Shown here in pieces: positions 1-13,457 of a stretch of DNA of 64,000 bases. Each line of letters opens with the position of its first letter. Position 1 is the first letter of the stretch. The DNA comes from Diphasiastrum complanatum (lineage: Eukaryota; Streptophyta; Lycopodiopsida; Lycopodiales; Lycopodiaceae), in the NCBI GenBank assembly GCA_029204225.1, contig CM055097.1:34410804-34474803 (forward strand), written 5' to 3'. Under the pieces are notes generated by a model that did not search any database, had not been told where the DNA came from, and was given only the letters and a program-made list of their open reading frames with translations. A program made the translations under genes and the position numbers.

Positions 1-417
1 GAAGTGGAAAAGATTGTCGATTTATGGCCACAAACGGTGGGGACTTCAATTGTCCTACCAAAGGCCCCATGGATCTTTTCGAGGAGAGAAGAGACGATTG
101 TAATGAAGGCAATAATCGAACTCCGACAGGACACATGCGATGCCTAAAGGGTGCCTTCACAAGGGACAACAAGCTAAGTGGACTAAAGTCTCATGACTGG
201 CATAGATTTTTACAGGTTGGCATGGCATGTTTTTTGACGTTGCTTCCACCTCAACATTGTGGATTACATTTTATAGCATGTCCTGTGATTTCATGATGAT
301 CTAATTGCACATATATGTATCTCAATGACCAAATTGTTTTTGTGCATGCAGTTTGTGCTTCCCTTGATGTTGAGAGGGTTCTTGACAGAGGAGTTAAGGA
401 ATGCAATCTACAAAATA
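1..417 (+). mobile_element. CACTA (En/Spm-like) transposase fragment, two exons
   Basis: The reading frame from the left edge encodes a peptide ending GLKSHDWHRFLQ. A GT-AG intron (216-351) then joins it in frame to 352-417, which reads FVLPLMLRGFLTEELRNAIY. The GLKSHD(W/Y)H...LPL.LRGFL pattern is characteristic of plant TNP2-type transposases and their attached conserved domain. The next bases are GTAATT, a possible further donor, but no following exon was recognised. The piece is cut by the left window edge, and no terminal inverted repeats were seen. It is probably a relic, although the visible part has no lesion. Confidence 0.7.
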
Positions 418-1986
418 GTAATTGCTATTTATTTGATCTTATTCAATGATATTTCTTCAATTCAAACATTTCAAAAAAAAACCACAATACCATTATATGT
501 GGCAAGGCCATTGTGGTATCCCACATTTTCATTTTTTTAATATGTGAGCTACAATAAAAATTATTTATGATGTTCTTTCTCCTATTCACAACTTTGGCAA
601 TAGCTTCTACAAATATCCATCTTTGAAGTTGTAATTTCTAAAGGGCAAATAGAAGAGCTTCTAGGCACTCGCTTTCAAGGCAAGGACCATATAAACCCTC
701 AAATTCACATTTTAAAGCCAAAAATTTGAAATGTGTGGACTATTGAACATAGTTAGTGTACTAGATAGAACATGTCATTCTACCTTAGTACTATTCTATG
801 GAGTTTAACCTTGGTTCTTCAACTGTGAGTGTGAAATCAAAACTATGCGACTATAGAGTGGAAATTTACTTAAAAGTATTGCATTATATGCGAAAATACA
901 AAATACAAATTACAAAAGCTAATCACTGAATAAAAATCAGAGAAAGATTGCCTATGTATTGCTAATTTGAGGTCAATCACATATTTGAATAACACAAAAA
1001 CTTGATGCCAATTTGTAGGTTGCCTCTAGAAATAATTCATTTACCATTTATGTTAAGAAAGGGGGCAAAGTAAACTACAAACATTTATCAAAGGCGTCCT
1101 TTTAGAATAGTCTCAAGTTGCATGTTATCCAAATCTTCATAAGAAAAATGATCTAAATAAATGTCAAGATGTAGCAAGGTTCTTACCTTTCAACACAATG
1201 TAGCCTAATAATATTGTTATAATGGATATCTAGCTAGGATAAGGATTAAAATTTATTGAGATAGAATAGCATGAAGCTTCACTCGATATTTTTTTGAACA
1301 CATGCCCCACTTAATGTTATTTATATAAATAGTTTTTCAAGTACAAGCAAAATTGTTGTTGTTATTGCAACATTGAGAGTACTTTCAACTTTTCTTTAGC
1401 AGTAGCAAAGAAAAAAAGGCCAACCGAAAATTGAGTCTGAAGATCAAGAGGTGCAAATGGAGTAATAGTTGCATTGTAATGGAAGAGCTGGGATGTACAA
1501 ATCTTTGCTTGCATCTCACGCAAACAATTAGACTTAAGTTTTAGTGACCCAAGAAATATGAAAGCTCTTTTTACCAAAATTGATCAAAGCGGTGTAAAAG
1601 TGACAGATTGATGGAAAAGTGAATTTTTTTATTTTAAAGGGATCACCTAGACCCCATTTTATATTTGAAGTCAAAACCCCAATTACGTGAACTACTCTCT
1701 ATTGCCCAAAAAAGGAATCTGCAAGACATCAACATAAAGAGGACAAGATAGATCAAACTGTTAAACAATCAAATAAGATTGCTTTATGCTTAATGTTACT
1801 TCCTGACCTAAACAAATGGCTGTATTACTACCTTCCAATTTGTCCCCATTATTTTGATATGTTATATCAACTACTTTAGAAAAGTCATTCTTTTGCCGAT
1901 GGAAATTACTTTAAACATTGTAAAAGATCTGATATATGCATTACTAGTTTCTGACATTGTCCTTGATACCAACTGTAGCAGAGATT

Positions 1987-2065
1987 TAAGGTTGCTGGAC
2001 CAAAGCTATTGTCCATGAAGTGAATTTTGCTTATGAAAGGTAAGGTTGCTGGACCAAAGCTATTG
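1987..2065. repeat. 25-bp direct repeat, two copies 54 bp apart
   Basis: Positions 1987-2011 and 2041-2065 are identical and contain GGTTGCTGGACCAAAGCTAT. The 29 bases between them are unrelated. It looks like a local duplication. Confidence 0.85.
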
Positions 2066-2280
2066 CATGATTGTCCATGCCAATTACAAGCCAGACACCA
2101 TGATCATGCAATATCAAAGCAAATACCTCATATTTAAGATATTGAAGTCCTCCCACATTCTTTGTCTGCCTTGATGGAATGGGAGGAGGATAGTTGACGT
2201 CTTACTGAAGCAAGTGAAGTTATCTTCAAAGATACATGTAACTTAAAATAAATCACTGCTAGATTCTTGAACCATTCCTT

Positions 2281-2658
2281 GAAAACCCATTCAATGCCTG
2301 GCATGCCTCGCGATGTGGCTTTTAAATGTTGCCTATCACACTACCTTGTTCCTCCACTCCTACTTGACTGACCGGCATCTGATGATGATGATCATGGTGG
2401 TGGTGATGTTTAAGAACCCCTTTTTTCAACATATTCCAAGCTCAACCTCTAATTTCAAGATGTGAATTTGAAAACCCATTCAATGCCTGGCATGCCTCGC
2501 GATGTGGCTTTTAAATGTTGCCTATCACACTACCTTGTTCCTCCACTCCTACTTGACTGACCGGCATCTGATGATGATGATCATGGTGGTGGTGATGTTT
2601 AAGAACCCCTTTTTTCAACGTATTCCAAGCTCAACCTCTAATTTCAAGATGTGAATTT
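2281..2658. repeat. 189-bp perfect-period tandem duplication
   Basis: Positions 2281-2469 and 2470-2658 are two head-to-tail copies of a 189-bp unit that starts GAAAACCCATTCAATGCC. I see one difference, an A at 2431 against a G at 2620. The unit contains a short GATGATGATGATC run, and the copies meet at a TGTGAATTTGA motif. Near-identity points to a recent duplication or strong homogenisation. Confidence 0.93.
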
Positions 2659-3330
2659 GATGTTTCATTACAAAAAAAGGCCATTAAACCGAGAGGGTTA
2701 AGAGGTCAGCTTTTGATGAGATTGGAAAGTACTTCCCTTAACTAGAGGGCCTTGCATAGAAGCTGTTGCAATAGATCTTCTCAAAGGCAGCTTTTGAAGC
2801 CAGAAGAACTTGCATAGATTACAAGTTTTATATAAAAAATGCACACATAAAGCCATGTTGTCCATCACAATATATTAAGCAAGCAAACAATGAAACCCTA
2901 GCACCTCCAAGGTTCTCCAGGAGTTAAGTCATCCTAGCTTAAACATTCAATATATAAGATTAAAATCGTTTGCTCAAAGAATGTTAAACACGAAGAAGCG
3001 AATGCAATTATCATATATACCATTCTACATTATAGCTCTTCAAGAATCAAGATTATGATGATGCCCAAAATTTTCCTACTTCAGTTATAGTCCAGCTTAT
3101 AAAAGGCCAACACCAGCACTAAGACTTGTAGCTAACTTGTTACTAAGGTGAAGACAAAAAGCAGGGTTCACATATATATGACTTCATAACCCCAAGATTA
3201 CACCAACTACAATTTCCAAGATGACCAGTGAACTTTGAAGTGAGAAATGTCAAAAAAAGGGCATCGAAAAGTTCTCCATGCACGAACCACCGACCGTGAG
3301 ATCGAATACCCTCAACTTTCACATGCATCC

Positions 3331-6300
3331 TCAATGGCATTTAAAGCCATGGCAAACTGAGAGCCATATTATCAAGATCAACACAATGATGATTCCAAGA
3401 ACAATAAGTTTGACTTTCATGTTTTGCAACCACATCTTCCGACGCAGTTGTCTGCCTTGGCGCTGGAAGTTGTCCGCCTATTCAGTAAACACAATAAACA
3501 AACCACAGTAGTTCAAACTTTGGCTTTAAGATGTACAGAATCCACAGAACTAGCTTTTGATGGGCTTGACTCAGCTTGATGGCATTTTCTATCTAACAGA
3601 CTTGTGAACGTGTTTTGATTGGTTGTAAGAACCCTGCCTTGAGGATTTTACACCGTTTGACCACAGCAGGTAGCTTGAAGATTTTCCATTATAAAACAAT
3701 AATAGCAGACAAGTGCTGCAGAATCTCTTCATTGAAGTAAAATATTCTCCCACATTTCCTTTACAAATACAGAATAACGGACAAGGAACCAACCTGGAAA
3801 CGAAGATTTTCAGTTTTGTCAACCAAAAGCTCGATCTTCTCCCCTCGATCAAGAACCTGCAACCAAATATTACCAGCATCAACTTCCACTTGACCAAAAT
3901 GACACTGATTCTCCTCAATCATGAATGTGTAAAGCTTTAGTTACAAATTCAGCAAAAGAATGCGTGTACTAACATGAGGGTTATAAAGAATCGCTTGCAT
4001 AGTATTTGCAAATAGTTGCACTCTACCTGCCTACAATTCACAATAATAATAGTTGAACCTCAAATAGTTGTCCGAATGATTTATGATGAGGGATGTAGTC
4101 AGCGATCCGATTACCCTCTGGATTCCACCATAAGGATTCAAAGGTCATTTTCAAAAGCCTCAGCTATGAGGAACATTAGATTATTCTGCTTTGGTTTACC
4201 CTTACAGGCATAGAAGTTTACGGAATGCACATTAAGGACACGCCATTGGACTTGACTGAATTGCTCAATGATGCGATCGCTTTATTAAAAGTTAGAAAAG
4301 GCAGTTAAATCATAGTATCCTCCCCTGCATTCCCAACAAGCCACTTTTACCCTCACAGAACACTTCACATGACAATTAGCTGTCTTTTATGTACTGGATT
4401 AATAATGGGATACCAAGCAGTATGTAAGTATTTAATCAGTTTTAGACCCTTATCCTAAAATCGTTGTTGCTTGTCTCAAATAAGGAGGCAAGGCAAGCAC
4501 ATTAGCTACCAAAATGAATAACGATGAACCAACGTCACACAAGAACAAAACTCTGGACAAGAGAATACCAGATTTATTATTCCTAGATTTTTAAATCCTG
4601 CAATTTGCTTTCAAAGTTTACAAGACTGTTGACCTGGATACAAATCTCAAAGCCGCAACTGTGAAAGAGCTTATGGAAGTTTTGCTTCCCAATTAGCTAA
4701 TAACATTGAGCTTCATGATCTGAGTGATAAGATCATCCTTTGAATGGGCCTACTTGGGAATTGAGAGGTTGTTCATTCACAGATAGCTAATAGATCTGGC
4801 ATCAGATTCTACTATTAAAAGGAGAAAAATGGATAGTGTCAGCCTTTGCAAAACAATACCTTCTCAATGTTATCCATCATAATACCCTTTACTTCTGATA
4901 CTTGAGCTTTGATTTTAGCAATCTTATTCATTTCTTCTGGATGATCCACACAATACTGCATATGTTCTTTCAGCTTGGAACTGCAAAAGCAACAAAAACG
5001 TTACAGAACTCTCCAACATAAGCACCAGAAAATGCTATTATTAAATGTCATGTTATTTCGTTTCACATAATCAAAAAAATATTGCTGCCAACTCAAAGTC
5101 GAGAGGATCACAACCCAAACTCCTTGTCCAAACTATGCGCAATTGCTGTATCAGCCTTTCCTCCACCATATCGGCGCTTGAAATCTTCCTTGACTCGCTC
5201 CAAGAAAGCAAAAGGAATCTGTCTCCCAAAGTCTTCATCTGCCACGACCATATATGCTACAAGCAACAAGAATTAATCAGTGTTAGCTTCAATTAGAACA
5301 CAGAGTTGCTAGAGTCAAAGCAAAACAGTTTCATGCATATGCCCTACTGACCTCATAAACATGCACTTAAGAATGTCTCATGAAGGCTCTAATGCATCTG
5401 TCGAAAATGCATGAGGTGCCATGAATCAACAACCTGAGTGAATGTTTTTGCCAACATCTGAACTATAAAGAGGATATCAAAAAACTGCAAAAGAACGTTA
5501 AATAGCATCGATAAGTTTATCGCCATCTGATTTGTTGCTAGAAGAACACAAATTTTATGTACAGCACCTTGGTTCATAGTTCTTAAAAGCCCAGGTTTGT
5601 TTAAGGATTATTATTGGATACTTTCATAGTCAGAAAGTTTACCCAAGGAAGAAATTAAGGTGTAATCTTTTGTTCATTTTGATAACAAGCATACTCTGTC
5701 ACTTCCTCTCTTTCATGTTTCTGGATCTGTTGCATCATCCTTTTCCCTATTTTAGTTCTTCCCATATCCCATGTACATTTTTTCATTTGCACATCTACAA
5801 GCCAAGATACCTCATATTCATCCTATATGATTGTTCAGGCTGCTGCCACATCTTCAAGGATTATATCTTGATATATTTGAAGACCTTTCAAATATGGCTT
5901 CCTTGGGCTATAGTTGTTCTACTTCTATAGATGGCCAGAGTTAAGGCTCTAAAAGTTCAATCCTTCCCTGTCATTATACCTTTGTGGATGACATTAGTCA
6001 CAGTTCTGGTTATGTTTTTCATAGCTTTTCACTCTCAGTTTTGTCAGAGGCTATGACTGCATTCCCATCCTACATCTTTCAGCTCTCAGTCATCTGCTCT
6101 ATCAATTGCCACATTGCCCATGAAGGAAACCATGTAACTACAGTCCAGTACCCAGATCATAATCTCTCTCGTCTATTTTGTCACAATATCCCCTGTCATA
6201 AATCCTTTTTAACAATCAGCAACTAGAGATGGCTACAAGTTCCTACAGAAAAGAAGTCACTTGCTGCTACGAGCGTTACGATCAGAGACAAAGAGCCAGC

Positions 6301-9300
6301 TTACAGTCAGAAACATGTAGTTTTAGTACAAAGATTTGTCACCACGATACAATGAGCATAGGAGAGTTTAGCCAGGTTGGAAATTTTCCACCATCGTAGA
6401 GATGGGGACATATGGACAGTCAGCTGTCTGCTTACGGGTATCTCGATTCAGTTCATTGCTTTAAATTTTACTACTACATCTAGACAGGAATTATAAAAAC
6501 AGGTATAAGGTGCAAGTTGTTCCAGATACATTGCAGGTTGTTACAAATGAGTCACATGTTACTAAAGTTGAGGTACATGCATGAGATCTTACTAAAGTTG
6601 AGGTACATGCATGAGATCTTACTAAAGTTGAGGTACATGCATGAGATCGATCGATGTCATTAGACACATGCAATCTAAAATAAGTTGTACTCACAGGTTC
6701 ATTTTAATAAATTTGGTACCTGCAGCCTAGTAGAGGCATGTGTTCCAACAGTACTCTAGCAGCTTCTCAGTCAATAAGCATTTAACAGTTCTTGTCTAAG
6801 TTGTCCTGTACACAGACAATTCTTGCTACATTCATATGGCAATCTTGGTCAACATGGATAGCTTGGCAAGTATCTGGATTCTGTGAATTCTGAGTTTATG
6901 CTTATGTGGTCTCCAAGGTCTACACAGCTATATTCAGCCACATATGACATTCATGGTCTCTCATGGCGCTCCTACACAGCAATTTAGGTCCATTGGTTTC
7001 TCATTAATGATTTTGCTCACCTTTACACATTTTTGTTTGCTAGGAACAAATCCACTAATACCAAAGCAAAGAAACAAACAAAAACCATCAAAGTCTGAAA
7101 TAGTTTCAACTTTTTCCATAAGTTCTCTTGAACAAGTTATGCATATAAAGTAACAGAATTAGCTGGCGACAAAAGTATCACTACTGGTACAAAGATTAGA
7201 AGTCATATATAATTGAGAAGTAATCACTCCGTAATTTACAAAACTATAAATGTCAAAGAAATGTAAGGCATATGAACTATGTTACAATTAATGTACTCTA
7301 GCTACAACCTTCATGGTGTATTTTTTAGATATATCGATGGGAAGTACCCGGTATTATAGAGGCGTAGGTGGTCTTCACTTCATGGAGTCCACCCCAAAAT
7401 CATAGACTGTCGACTCCATCAGGCATAGCACTAACCAAATGTTGTGACATCCCTAGTTACTTCTCCTACTTTATCGTCATGTACTTTTTGGACAATCTCA
7501 TAATGCTTTTACATAGCCTTCCTCGACTATGCAATTGGCTTTCATTTTACTATCGTTACCTTCCCAAGGGTTGTTATGATTGTCCTCACATTTACAAGTA
7601 GCTTTCTCTTTTAGTATCTCAATCCTGATTCCTGGTATATATGAGACTGCATGGAAATATATTTGCTCATATTCCTATACGAAGAGCTTTGCTACGGTTC
7701 CTCATGACAAATTAAATGATGCTGTCATGTGGCATTTATGTATTCATGCATGAATTATTCGGTGTCGACGGTTTTACTTCTAATATATCAAGTGGGATTA
7801 ATACCACTTGGTATAAATAAGTGGGATCTCAATCCACCTTGCTATACATTTGGTTCTATGAATATATAGTTATGCTATAATTCTCCATGGTGGAAACATG
7901 AAGCATAGCATCCCAAAACGTCAGAAAGGGAAAAAAAACCAGTGAACTGTTTCTTACACCTGATTCCTTCTTACAACCATGCTGCTGCTCTGTGAACCAT
8001 GATTCTTCTTCAAAAGAAACAAAAAACTTGCAGAAATTGAGAGAAACAAAAAATCCAAATAGCAATATGGGTTCCTAAATGCTTGCATTTTAAACAAGCA
8101 TTTTGAAAAACATTTGGATGCAACTTGAAATGTGGTATATTTGATATTTGAATGAAGGAGACTTAGTTTGAATTTTACCCCTGTAAGGTTAGAAGATGAA
8201 ATCAAGCACTCAACAAGAAATTTGAAAAAAAAATTAACGTAGATGTTTCCAAAAGTGGAAGAATTGGGGTGAAATTTCAACAAATTTGACAGACTAGATT
8301 TGATATCCTAATGCAACCAGTTTGGTGTGATTCAAATAGACACAAAAACCATATACTTGAGGTTCATTGAGATTATGCAAAGCATGTAAATTACCCAAAA
8401 GAAGGTAAACCCAAGAACAAATGTCAATGATATATGCACATCATCCCAAAGTTAGGGATGATTTTATGATATATGCACATCATCCAAAAGTAAGGGGAGC
8501 GAACAACTATCATAGACTTCTAAGTATCAATGGTTGATTATTGTTTTGGAGCAAACAAAAAATTGTCTAGTGGCCGTAGTCCAACTTTCAATGGTAATCT
8601 CCTTCAGTTCATTGCAAAACATCACCAACAAATTTTTTCAACAAAAATTTCAAATAGAGAAATCTATTCTAGTGTAAAGTTTGGTGCACTCATAAGTTTG
8701 AGGTAGCATGAGCTGAGATTTTTCTTATATTTTAAAAGGAGTTCAATCCTTCGATAGCTCCATAACACCAACAAGAAGCATTCCTATAATAGTAAGAGAA
8801 CTATATCCCAAACCACAGCATTAAAATTGGGTCTTCTACAAACTTTATGACATTTCTAAACAGCGTGAAAAGGGATAATATTTGAAGTTGCATGTCCAAA
8901 TGATTTCACCATATTGTTATTGTAAAGTGTAGAAGACAATCCTAAGTATCTCTGGACTGAATTCATCCAATGAAGACTTATGTTTTTGCAAACAAACACG
9001 AAATCGGTTCAGAATTCACTCACATAGGGAATTACAAAAGTTCCATTATAAGTATAAGATTCAAGCCACATAATCAAAATTGCCATCTGCACTCTAGTGG
9101 ATTGACTAAAATTCACTCAACTGACTAAGATTATTGCTTCTGAAAACTCAGAATTGAAGTTATAAAACTAGCAATTATCATACATATTGATCCCAGATCA
9201 CGACCTCCCTCGAGAAAGTTTTTAGCACTATAACAGACAGGCCAGCATGAACAACTATGCTTCATCCTAAACTTTCCTCCAATGTCATCTATAATAGTAT

Positions 9301-9769
9301 AAAGCATACTGTAGTCTGCAATCAGAACATAACACATACAGTGCAATTTCATGCTTATGATGCATATTTTACGAAAAAGTGAAAACAGCGTAGAAATGAA
9401 TAGAATAACCTATCTCTTTTCAAAAATAAGTTAATGCCGTGAACAAAGAAGCACTGTACAGATTTTGAAGGTTACATGGGCGAGAGCTTTAGCTCGTTGT
9501 AGACAAGCTGAAAACATCCTCATGGAATTCGAAAAGGTAGAAAGCAAATACTAAGAGCATCATGAGAAAGACAACTTACTGAATCCATCCTCCACGAGAT
9601 AGTTGAATGTGTGTCTGTCGCAAGTATATGTGAACTTGTTGTTGTTAGCTGGCAACTTTTGGAGGCATTGCACTGCTATCGTACTGAAGTTCCCAGAAAA
9701 AGCTGTGTACTCTGCAAGTACAACAGTGCCTCGGGCCACAAAACTGTAAATAAGAGACTCCTGTCCCAT
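3331..9769 (-). CDS. VAMP72: VAMP72-type longin R-SNARE (vesicle-associated membrane protein)
   Basis: This gene encodes a tail-anchored SNARE for vesicle fusion at the plasma membrane, endosome and cell plate. Coding exons in transcript order are 9769-9580, 5256-5115, 4980-4860, 3856-3794 and 3477-3331. All junctions fit GT-AG and phases stay consistent, giving 220 residues against about 220 in known plant VAMP72 proteins. The longin domain starts [15 protein letters not shown] and runs through residue ~110 ([40 protein letters not shown]). The SNARE motif follows ([36 protein letters not shown]), with the zero-layer Arg at about residue 155. A basic RRKMW stretch then leads into a C-terminal membrane anchor ([15 protein letters not shown]) ending SVCHGFKCH. 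Intron 1 is 4.3 kb; the others are 134 bp to 1 kb. A 5' UTR exon may lie upstream but was not placed. No lesion is visible, so the gene looks functional. Confidence 0.95.
6559..6648. repeat. Three perfect copies of a 30-bp tandem repeat
   Basis: The unit TTACTAAAGTTGAGGTACAT plus GCATGAGATC occurs at 6559-6588, 6589-6618 and 6619-6648 without differences. It contains a GTACATGCATGAGATC stretch and lies in VAMP72 intron 1. Confidence 0.95.
8427..8485. repeat. 20-bp direct repeat
   Basis: ATGATATATGCACATCATCC occurs at 8427-8446 and again at 8466-8485, 39 bp on. It lies in VAMP72 intron 1 and reads as a small local duplication. Confidence 0.85.
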
Positions 9770-11000
9770 GTCCTTCGCTTTTACAAGGTGAAGAGGATAC
9801 AGAGTACAAATATCTCATGCAAGGGCCTTAAGACCAAGTGAGTCTAATGAAAGACTCCTGGATAATCTACTCGAGTTGCATTAGATATCAAGTGTTGTGA
9901 TATATTGCATGGAATCAAACACAGTTCGTGGTCTGAAATAGCAAAGAACGAATGCAGCCCCTGCTAAAGGAAATACGTTTTTGAAGGAAGAAATCTGACT
10001 GCAAACACTCTAACCCTGTTCTGTTGCTTCTACTCACGATAACGAAAATCCTTTGGATTGGTCCAACCGTCAATGGACGTTGAAGAAAAGCGCCGCAAAA
10101 GAACCGCTAACTCTAATACCGAATGCCTAAAGCACCATATACATATACAGACGCAGTCAAATCAGATGGATAATATTGGCAGATGTGCGAGGTAGATCAA
10201 ATGAAAATGATGATTAAGAGCAACTTTTAGAATGGGGAAAATCTTAGAAGTTGGCAGGCAAGGAGGTCGGCCAGTAATATAGACAGCACAAAGAAATATC
10301 CACGAAAACTTCAAAACAGAACGAACCGTAAAGCGCTCAACGCAACTTCAAAAAATCCTTAAGAATGCAAGATCTAATCTGAAAGACGTGCAAGAATTTG
10401 AATCAACAGCAAAATACGACGCAATTGCTGCGCAAATCAGGCGTCCACAATTCCAACTACGCAGATCTGTCTATTCTAGCGAATGTCGGAAATATCCAAT
10501 CCACTTAAGCAGATCTGACGATTTCAGTAAAAAAGTTCCAAGCACGCTTCGAGATATCAAAAAAGCAAATAAGGAGTCCTCGTGATGTTCCCCTGATCTA
10601 GAACACACAGCAGCTTCAAAATAAATGGGAACAGAAGAGCAGATGGTGATTATATGGCATGGATCATCGACCAGCAGGGGAAGGTTGCGAGCATCGGGGA
10701 TACGATCAAAATTAAAGACTACTCCAACATCAACATCATCATCTTCTGCTGCTGCTGCTGCTTCTTCCCTCGGCTACCGCGCTGCTGCTGCTGCTGCTGC
10801 TTCTCACGCTTCCTCGTCAAAGGAAGAAAAAAAAAAGAGAGGACAGAAGAAGAGATTGCGGGATGACGACGATGACGGAGATGATAGCTGGAACAAGAGA
10901 CGTCAGTCAGATCAGCAACGGAGGCGCGTACCCTTTGTATCTTAATGGCACCCCATGAATCAAATCCCCTCACCGTTGGATTTTCCTACTGTCGCACATC
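9770..11000 (-). promoter_or_regulatory. Upstream flank of VAMP72 (5' UTR/promoter region, not resolved)
   Basis: This lies immediately upstream of the VAMP72 start codon, so it must hold its leader and probably its promoter. I could not place a TATA box or transcription start. CTG/GCT triplet runs at 10745-10761 and 10781-10802 read as CAG repeats on the gene strand. They create overlapping low-complexity ORFs (poly-Ala on plus, poly-Gln on minus) that I do not call as genes. Confidence 0.45.
10745..10802. repeat. Interrupted (CTG)n/(CAG)n microsatellite
   Basis: Two CTG/GCT runs of about five and seven units are separated by a CTTCCCTCGGCTACCGC-type spacer. It lies about 1 kb upstream of the VAMP72 start codon. 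Confidence 0.9.
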
Positions 11001-12777
11001 TTCTGACACGTTGCTTTCTAATCAGCCGTTGCAAAGCGTCCACATGGCAGTATGCCACGTGGCAACTATCGAAGGCGTACTTTGTCATCCAACTAGATAC
11101 ACGAGGATCTTAATCCCACATTGCTTGCATTGGGCCCAAAAGAAACTCAAAAAAGATAACCCCCCCAAACCCCCCCCCCCCATGTCATCAACATCGAATA
11201 CCATGTCGTTCTAGAAGGCAAAGGCCTTTGTCACGTCGGGCCAACTCAAGATGGTTATCTGGGGAGGGAAAGCTTAACATCTGGGAGCTTGAGGTCTTTG
11301 TTCAAGGGCACAAGCTAGAGGGCAAGGAAGGCTTGACCACAAGGGGGGAGGGGGGGGGGCTATGAAATGCCAAGTTTGACTTTTCCCTTTGGAATGCTAA
11401 GTTTTTCCATAGAAGTTTCTTAATTTTCAATGGAAGATCCAAGTGCTACATGGAAATCATCAAGTCGTTGGGTGTCACATGAAAATTTGGGTAGAAGCTT
11501 TGGTGCTAGGTGTCAATCCAAGAGCATTTTTGTTAAAGCATTAAATTTTTGACAAGCACCTGAAAACTGTGAATTTTGAAATGGCTACAAACACAAAGGC
11601 AAAACAAGCATTCAACAGTACATACATGGTTGCATTGTTTATCAAGTTCGGTAATTGGCCACAACTCAACCTCAAACAAGCATCGGAGCTATTCTCAAAT
11701 CCAGCCAATCAAATGGAAGAGTCCTCTAGTATGGAGGGAATCTCACATAGATATAAGAGATGAAGCCTAAGACTTTCTAAAACAAAAAGGCCACTATAAA
11801 TCATCATTGTTGAGTTGGATAAAAGCATTCATTGCACCATGAGTACCTTGGCCCATATCCTAACCATGGTGGAGTAGGGACACTAAAACTTCAGTCCATC
11901 ACTTTGACACCTTTTACATGTTGACAGTAACGCCATCTTTGTTGTTCAATTACAAAATAGAATATTTTGCTAGGTGGCAATTGGTCCAACACTAGTGATG
12001 GGCGCCACCCCCTTTGAGAGTATTCTTGAGTTATCATCATGTGGCACATGGGAGTGGAAGTCATCTTTGTCATTGGTTGCAACTCGGACATTTTGAGACT
12101 CACCCCCATAATTGACACAATGTGGTGCAATAAATAAAGTCATCTTTGTTGATAAGAGCAACTCTAGCATTTTTTGGGACCCAATATGTGTTGCTTGGCA
12201 ATTTAAGCAATCACTAGTAACTATATTGAGTGGACTAATCACAAGCAAGGATAAGGTCCCTTAAACACATCAAGGGCAATGGAAAGTCTCCTCAACATAC
12301 GAAAGGGGAGAACAAGATGGGCCAAGACATCGTCATTCTAAAAGGGCCATGGCAAGTGCAACTCAAAATCTCTCTTCACAACATTGATCTTGCATTGCAC
12401 TTGCCATTGCACTTACAATGAAGTATCCTCTCAAATCACCCCTTTAGTTACAAACTTTTCCTCTTCCCTCCAAGCTAATCATAATGTGAGCTATTTTATA
12501 CTATTGTGTAGGAGGCACATTGATCAAGATTAACTTTGACTAATAGATTATTCGCAACATTTACAATCAGCCCAAATAATTGGAGACAATAGTATTCACG
12601 ACCCAAAAGAGAAAACTTCAAAGTACATGACCTGAAAGATAGCCTTCATAGCTCCAATCATATCCTCCGTATTCATGAACTTGAACTTGTGTGAGCAAGC
12701 TCATGAGCCAAGTTCTTGTCCATCGTGTTATGTATCCTTGCACATGATGCTCTTGATTAAGATGGAGCAAAGAGAAC
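11001..12777. other. Unrecognised intergenic DNA
   Basis: I find no coding domain, RNA gene or clear repeat ends here. Poly-C runs (11161-11180) and a G-run block near 11345-11360 are present. Short ORFs lack codon bias or motifs. Confidence 0.5.
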
Positions 12778-12999
12778 TCACAAAAAAACCTTGGCAATTT
12801 TATTTGGATTTTTGGCAACAGACTTAAAGTCACCTTCAACACTAGTCCTTGGTTGCGTGGCAATGTTTTGTCTCTCGTGCTCTAACTTTTTCATGCATTC
12901 TTGGAAGCTAATGGTATCTAGCTCATGGAATTCTTGGCTTATCCAATTGTGTCCGACTATTTTGTTTGGTGTGTTTAGTTGCTTTGGTGATTTGTGACC
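12778..12999 (-). pseudogene. Short open frame of unknown origin
   Basis: The minus frame stays open for 73 codons (reading SPKQLNTPNKIVGHNWISQ, then SFQECMKKLEHERQNIATQP). It has protein-like composition (charged, amphipathic) and an internal Met at codon 35, but a stop immediately upstream and no family I recognise. It could be a retrotransposon gag relic, a lone exon, or chance. Confidence 0.2.
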
Positions 13000-13457
13000 T
13001 CAATTACAAGCATCTTGTGAGAGTGGAAAATTGTGGAGGTGAATGTGCATATGACATCAGATAATTGAGGATGAGACTCATATGTGCTTGAAAGAATCCT
13101 TTTTGTACACGAAATCTTTTGAAATGGAACAATATCCTTAAAACAAGTGACTATTTATTTATTTTTAAATTTTTGCCAAAAAAAATGCTTTTTCATGAAA
13201 TTTATTTTGAAAATCACATTTTTTTGGCAAACAATATGCTCTTTTGCAAAAAAAAACCTTGTAAGATGTAAAAATAAATAAATTTTTTAATAAAGTCCTG
13301 AAAATTGTTCAAAATATGCAAAATATACAAACATTTATGGTGTTTTGAAACTCTAAATTGACTTTTATGAAAACAACACACAAAATACATTTGAAGCCAG
13401 TTATAATAAATCCACGAATTTTGAAAACACTGAAAATAAATTTTGTATATATATTTT
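13000..13457. other. AT-rich unrecognised stretch
   Basis: The composition is AT-rich with A and T homopolymers. I see no gene, promoter or repeat boundary that can be supported. Confidence 0.4.

Larger units (their letters stand above)
418..3330. other. Non-coding stretch between the CACTA fragment and VAMP72
   Basis: I see no convincing coding sequence on either strand. The part nearest 3330 is probably the 3' UTR and downstream flank of the minus-strand VAMP72 gene. It contains two direct repeats, entered separately. Short ORFs here have no recognisable motif. Confidence 0.6.
5257..9579 (-). other. Large first coding intron of VAMP72
   Basis: This 4.3 kb stretch separates VAMP72 exons 1 and 2. 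It begins with GTAAGT on the minus strand and ends in TTGCTTGTAG. I see no transposon coding domain inside. It holds a 30-bp tandem array (6559-6648) and a short direct repeat (8427-8485). ORFs within it look random. Confidence 0.85.

Noticed and set aside
10625-10973. Overlapping ORFs with poly-Ala (plus) and poly-Gln (minus)
   Set aside because: They arise from one interrupted CTG/CAG repeat just upstream of VAMP72, and neither has a conserved domain.
11891-12248. Overlapping minus ORFs of 79-92 codons
   Set aside because: They have no recognisable motif, and overlapping frames are equally open, suggesting chance.
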